DNA from: Arctopsyche grandis
Lineage: Eukaryota; Arthropoda; Insecta; Trichoptera; Hydropsychidae
NCBI RefSeq assembly: GCF_051622035.1
Contig: NC_135355.1
Coordinates: 2,976,001 to 3,040,000, forward strand
DNA: 64,000 bases
Reading direction: 5' to 3'
Below are positions 62,100 through 64,000 of this stretch, piece by piece. Numbering within the stretch: the stretch's first letter is position 1; each line of letters begins with the position of its first letter. The notes beneath the pieces were generated by a model that ran no database searches, was not told the origin of the DNA, and saw only the letters and a program-made list of their open reading frames with translations. The position numbers and the translations under genes were made by a program.

Positions 62100-62520
62100 A
62101 CATTAAATTTCAAGAAAATAAAAATAGTTTAAAAGGTCAAAATAAAATATTATTTAAAAAAATATTACTTGAGGTTTGCGAATTCTGTCCGAAACCTTAT
62201 CAACCCTTGGAATTGATAACGTTGGTTTAAATTGGTCTAACTTGGAATTCGTAACTTTTTGGTCAGAATTCGTAAGCCGGAAGTAGTATTTTTTTTTAAA
62301 CAATATTTCATTATTCTATTTTGACCTTTCAAATTATTTTTATTTTTTTGATATATAATATGTATGTATAATAATTATAGTGATAAAAGTTAATAAAAAA
62401 ATTTCGAACAAAATCCGACAACCGGAAGTAGAACTTGTGTCTTGTGTAAGTTTCCCTACATTTGCATTCGATTTGTATCGAAAACGCTCCCATAACTGGT
62501 ATGTATGTTTAATTATCGAA
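62100..62520 (-). repeat. CCGGAAGT-family repeat
   Basis: It contains GCCGGAAGTAGTATTTTT and CAACCGGAAGTAGAACTTGT blocks matching 39970 and 40128. Confidence 0.5.
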
Positions 62521-62817
62521 TTTTTGTCGTAATTCAAAACATTGTTGTAATTCAAAACATCAACGATGATCTAATTCAATCTTGCCCTTTAGCTTAATTT
62601 TGATATTTAATTTCAATTTTTTAATTTAATTTTTGTTTTAAAAGTTGGCCTGTGGGCCGTTCCTTGGTTTGGTTAGCATAAGGTTTTGCACTTAGTTTCA
62701 TAACACTCCGTATATATCGATACCTACTATGTACAAATATACATTATTATGTATAGTGTGCGTTATGCCGTTGAATGTTAGCCGTTGAATGTTTTAACGT
62801 TGAACGTTAAATGTTAT

Positions 62818-62822
62818 TAACG

Positions 62823-62854
<32 letters not shown>

Positions 62855-64000
62855 TAGTTTTGGACCATTGTGGCATTACAGGAAGAACCTAATGCGCCAC
62901 AATGGCCTACATTTGAAAAATATATAAAAACATGATATAAAAACAAGTAAACTGTAAATAAAGGAAAAAAGCAAAAGCAGAAAACATGGTAAAATAAAAT
63001 TACAAAAAAAGTAACAAAAGGAAAATAATACATCATTCAGAGAGAAAAAAAAAAATAACAAAAGTGTAAAAATTAAAAATAAAATCCATAAATCCCATTC
63101 TTTGTTTACACTGATCAAAATTAAAATAGTATATAAAAATGTACAAAAGAGAAAGAAAAAATAAAATAAAATAAAACAAAATATGAATAAAAAATAAAAT
63201 CACAGCGAGGCCCAAATGGAAGAGAGTAGATTAAGATTCCACTCATTCATCACATTCAAATTAAGAAAGTAATGATGAGCGCAGGTTACCAGATAAATAT
63301 GTTAAGATAATATCCGACAATCTACGCTCCCCAAGGTGGAAAATATCACATTCAGGGACAGCAGCAACGATTTCATTGAGAAGTCGAATAGCTCTTGGAA
63401 TAGGAGCCATTCGAAAAAGAACTGTGCGAGCAGCAGGTACAACCATTAAATGATGATGTCTACCACGCACATAATTATTAGGGACATAAAGTCCCAACTG
63501 TTCCAGCAACAACGGGCATGACGTATTACCACGCAATAGCTGGAGAACGAAACGAATTAACGAGAAGTTTCTCCGAAGTTCAAGGGAATTATACCCAAGC
63601 ATGCCCAAAAGGAAAGGAGTAGGATAGAGATATGGGTAGTACCCATACTCTTTCTTATAAAGAAAACGAAGAAATGCTTTTTGCACTTTTTCTATAATAA
63701 GAGAGTAGTTTGCTTCGTGCGGATTCCACACAATTGCATTATACTCTAGCTTACTTCTAACAAGCGAGTTGAAAAGCAAGCGAGAAGACAAGGGGTTGGA
63801 GAATAATCTAGCATATCTCAAGACAAATCCAAGTCGACGAAAGGAAACGTCAGCGATTGTCTTGATGTGGTTGTGAAAGGTGAATTGAGGATCAAAAGTG
63901 ATACCCAAGTCGACCATTGATTCCACGCGCTTCAACAATACGGATCCAATGGAATATCCGTGACAATAGAGCGAATTCGCACGTCCATAACTCATAATAG
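62818..64000 (-). mobile_element. LINE 3' half running off the right edge
   Basis: The minus strand is open from the window edge to a stop at 63261-63263: 244 residues of the C-terminal part of ORF2 after the catalytic domain (LGITFDPQFTFHNHIKTI, RSKLEYNAIVWNPHEANY). A 3' UTR of about 420 bp with GTAGGCCATTGTGGCGCATT and a TAAATAAATAAATA end follow. Copies of the same family lie at 43013 and, diverged, 8488. Confidence 0.85.

Overview
This is a + strand stretch of an AT-rich animal genome, almost certainly an insect. The genes are split by spliceosomal introns and the intergenic DNA is full of Jockey-type LINEs, tRNA-derived SINEs, Helitrons and small terminal-inverted-repeat elements. I could not fix the insect order from the sequence.

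The genes form one tandem family on the + strand, called TIL-A to TIL-E here. All are built from exons that each encode one TIL (trypsin-inhibitor-like, Ascaris-type) domain, normally with ten cysteines. Nearly every exon starts after two codon-completing bases and ends one base past the last cysteine codon, so all are phase 1-1 cassettes that can be duplicated or skipped in frame. I find 66 TIL exons. TIL-A (583-1026) is the 3' end of a gene that starts left of the window. TIL-B (6526-37122) has a signal-peptide exon and 40 TIL exons, two of them broken, giving about 2,480 residues if both are skipped. TIL-C (40814-47277, 641 aa) and TIL-D (52116-55171, 522 aa) each have a signal-peptide exon and a terminal TIL exon with a basic tail. 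TIL-E (58521-60136) is a partial copy of TIL-D with no visible signal exon. The products should be secreted multi-domain TIL proteins, either protease inhibitors or zonadhesin-like structural proteins. The sequence cannot decide between these.

Layout: 1-6525, end of TIL-A, then TA repeats, an AT minisatellite, MITEs and SINEs. 6526-20000, first half of TIL-B. 21188-26249, a composite insertion with an intact Jockey-like LINE abutting a dead TIL exon. 26433-29672, a truncated LINE, a Helitron and a SINE. 29673-37122, the dense second half of TIL-B, with a recently amplified 299-bp exon-intron unit at 34765-35735. 37123-40813, repeats and an LTR-like remnant. 40814-60136, TIL-C, TIL-D and TIL-E separated by repeat-rich spacers. 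60137-64000, repeats and a truncated LINE running off the right edge.

The points most worth checking are: splice donors reading GTTAGT whose in-frame TAG is closely followed by AATAAA, so splicing competes with termination; two adjacent domains that lost the same disulfide pair (C2-C6); a TIL domain whose first cysteine lies in the signal-peptide exon; the 299-bp exon array; and the LINE plus truncated copy that share one target-site duplication. All exon borders are read by eye and have no transcript support.
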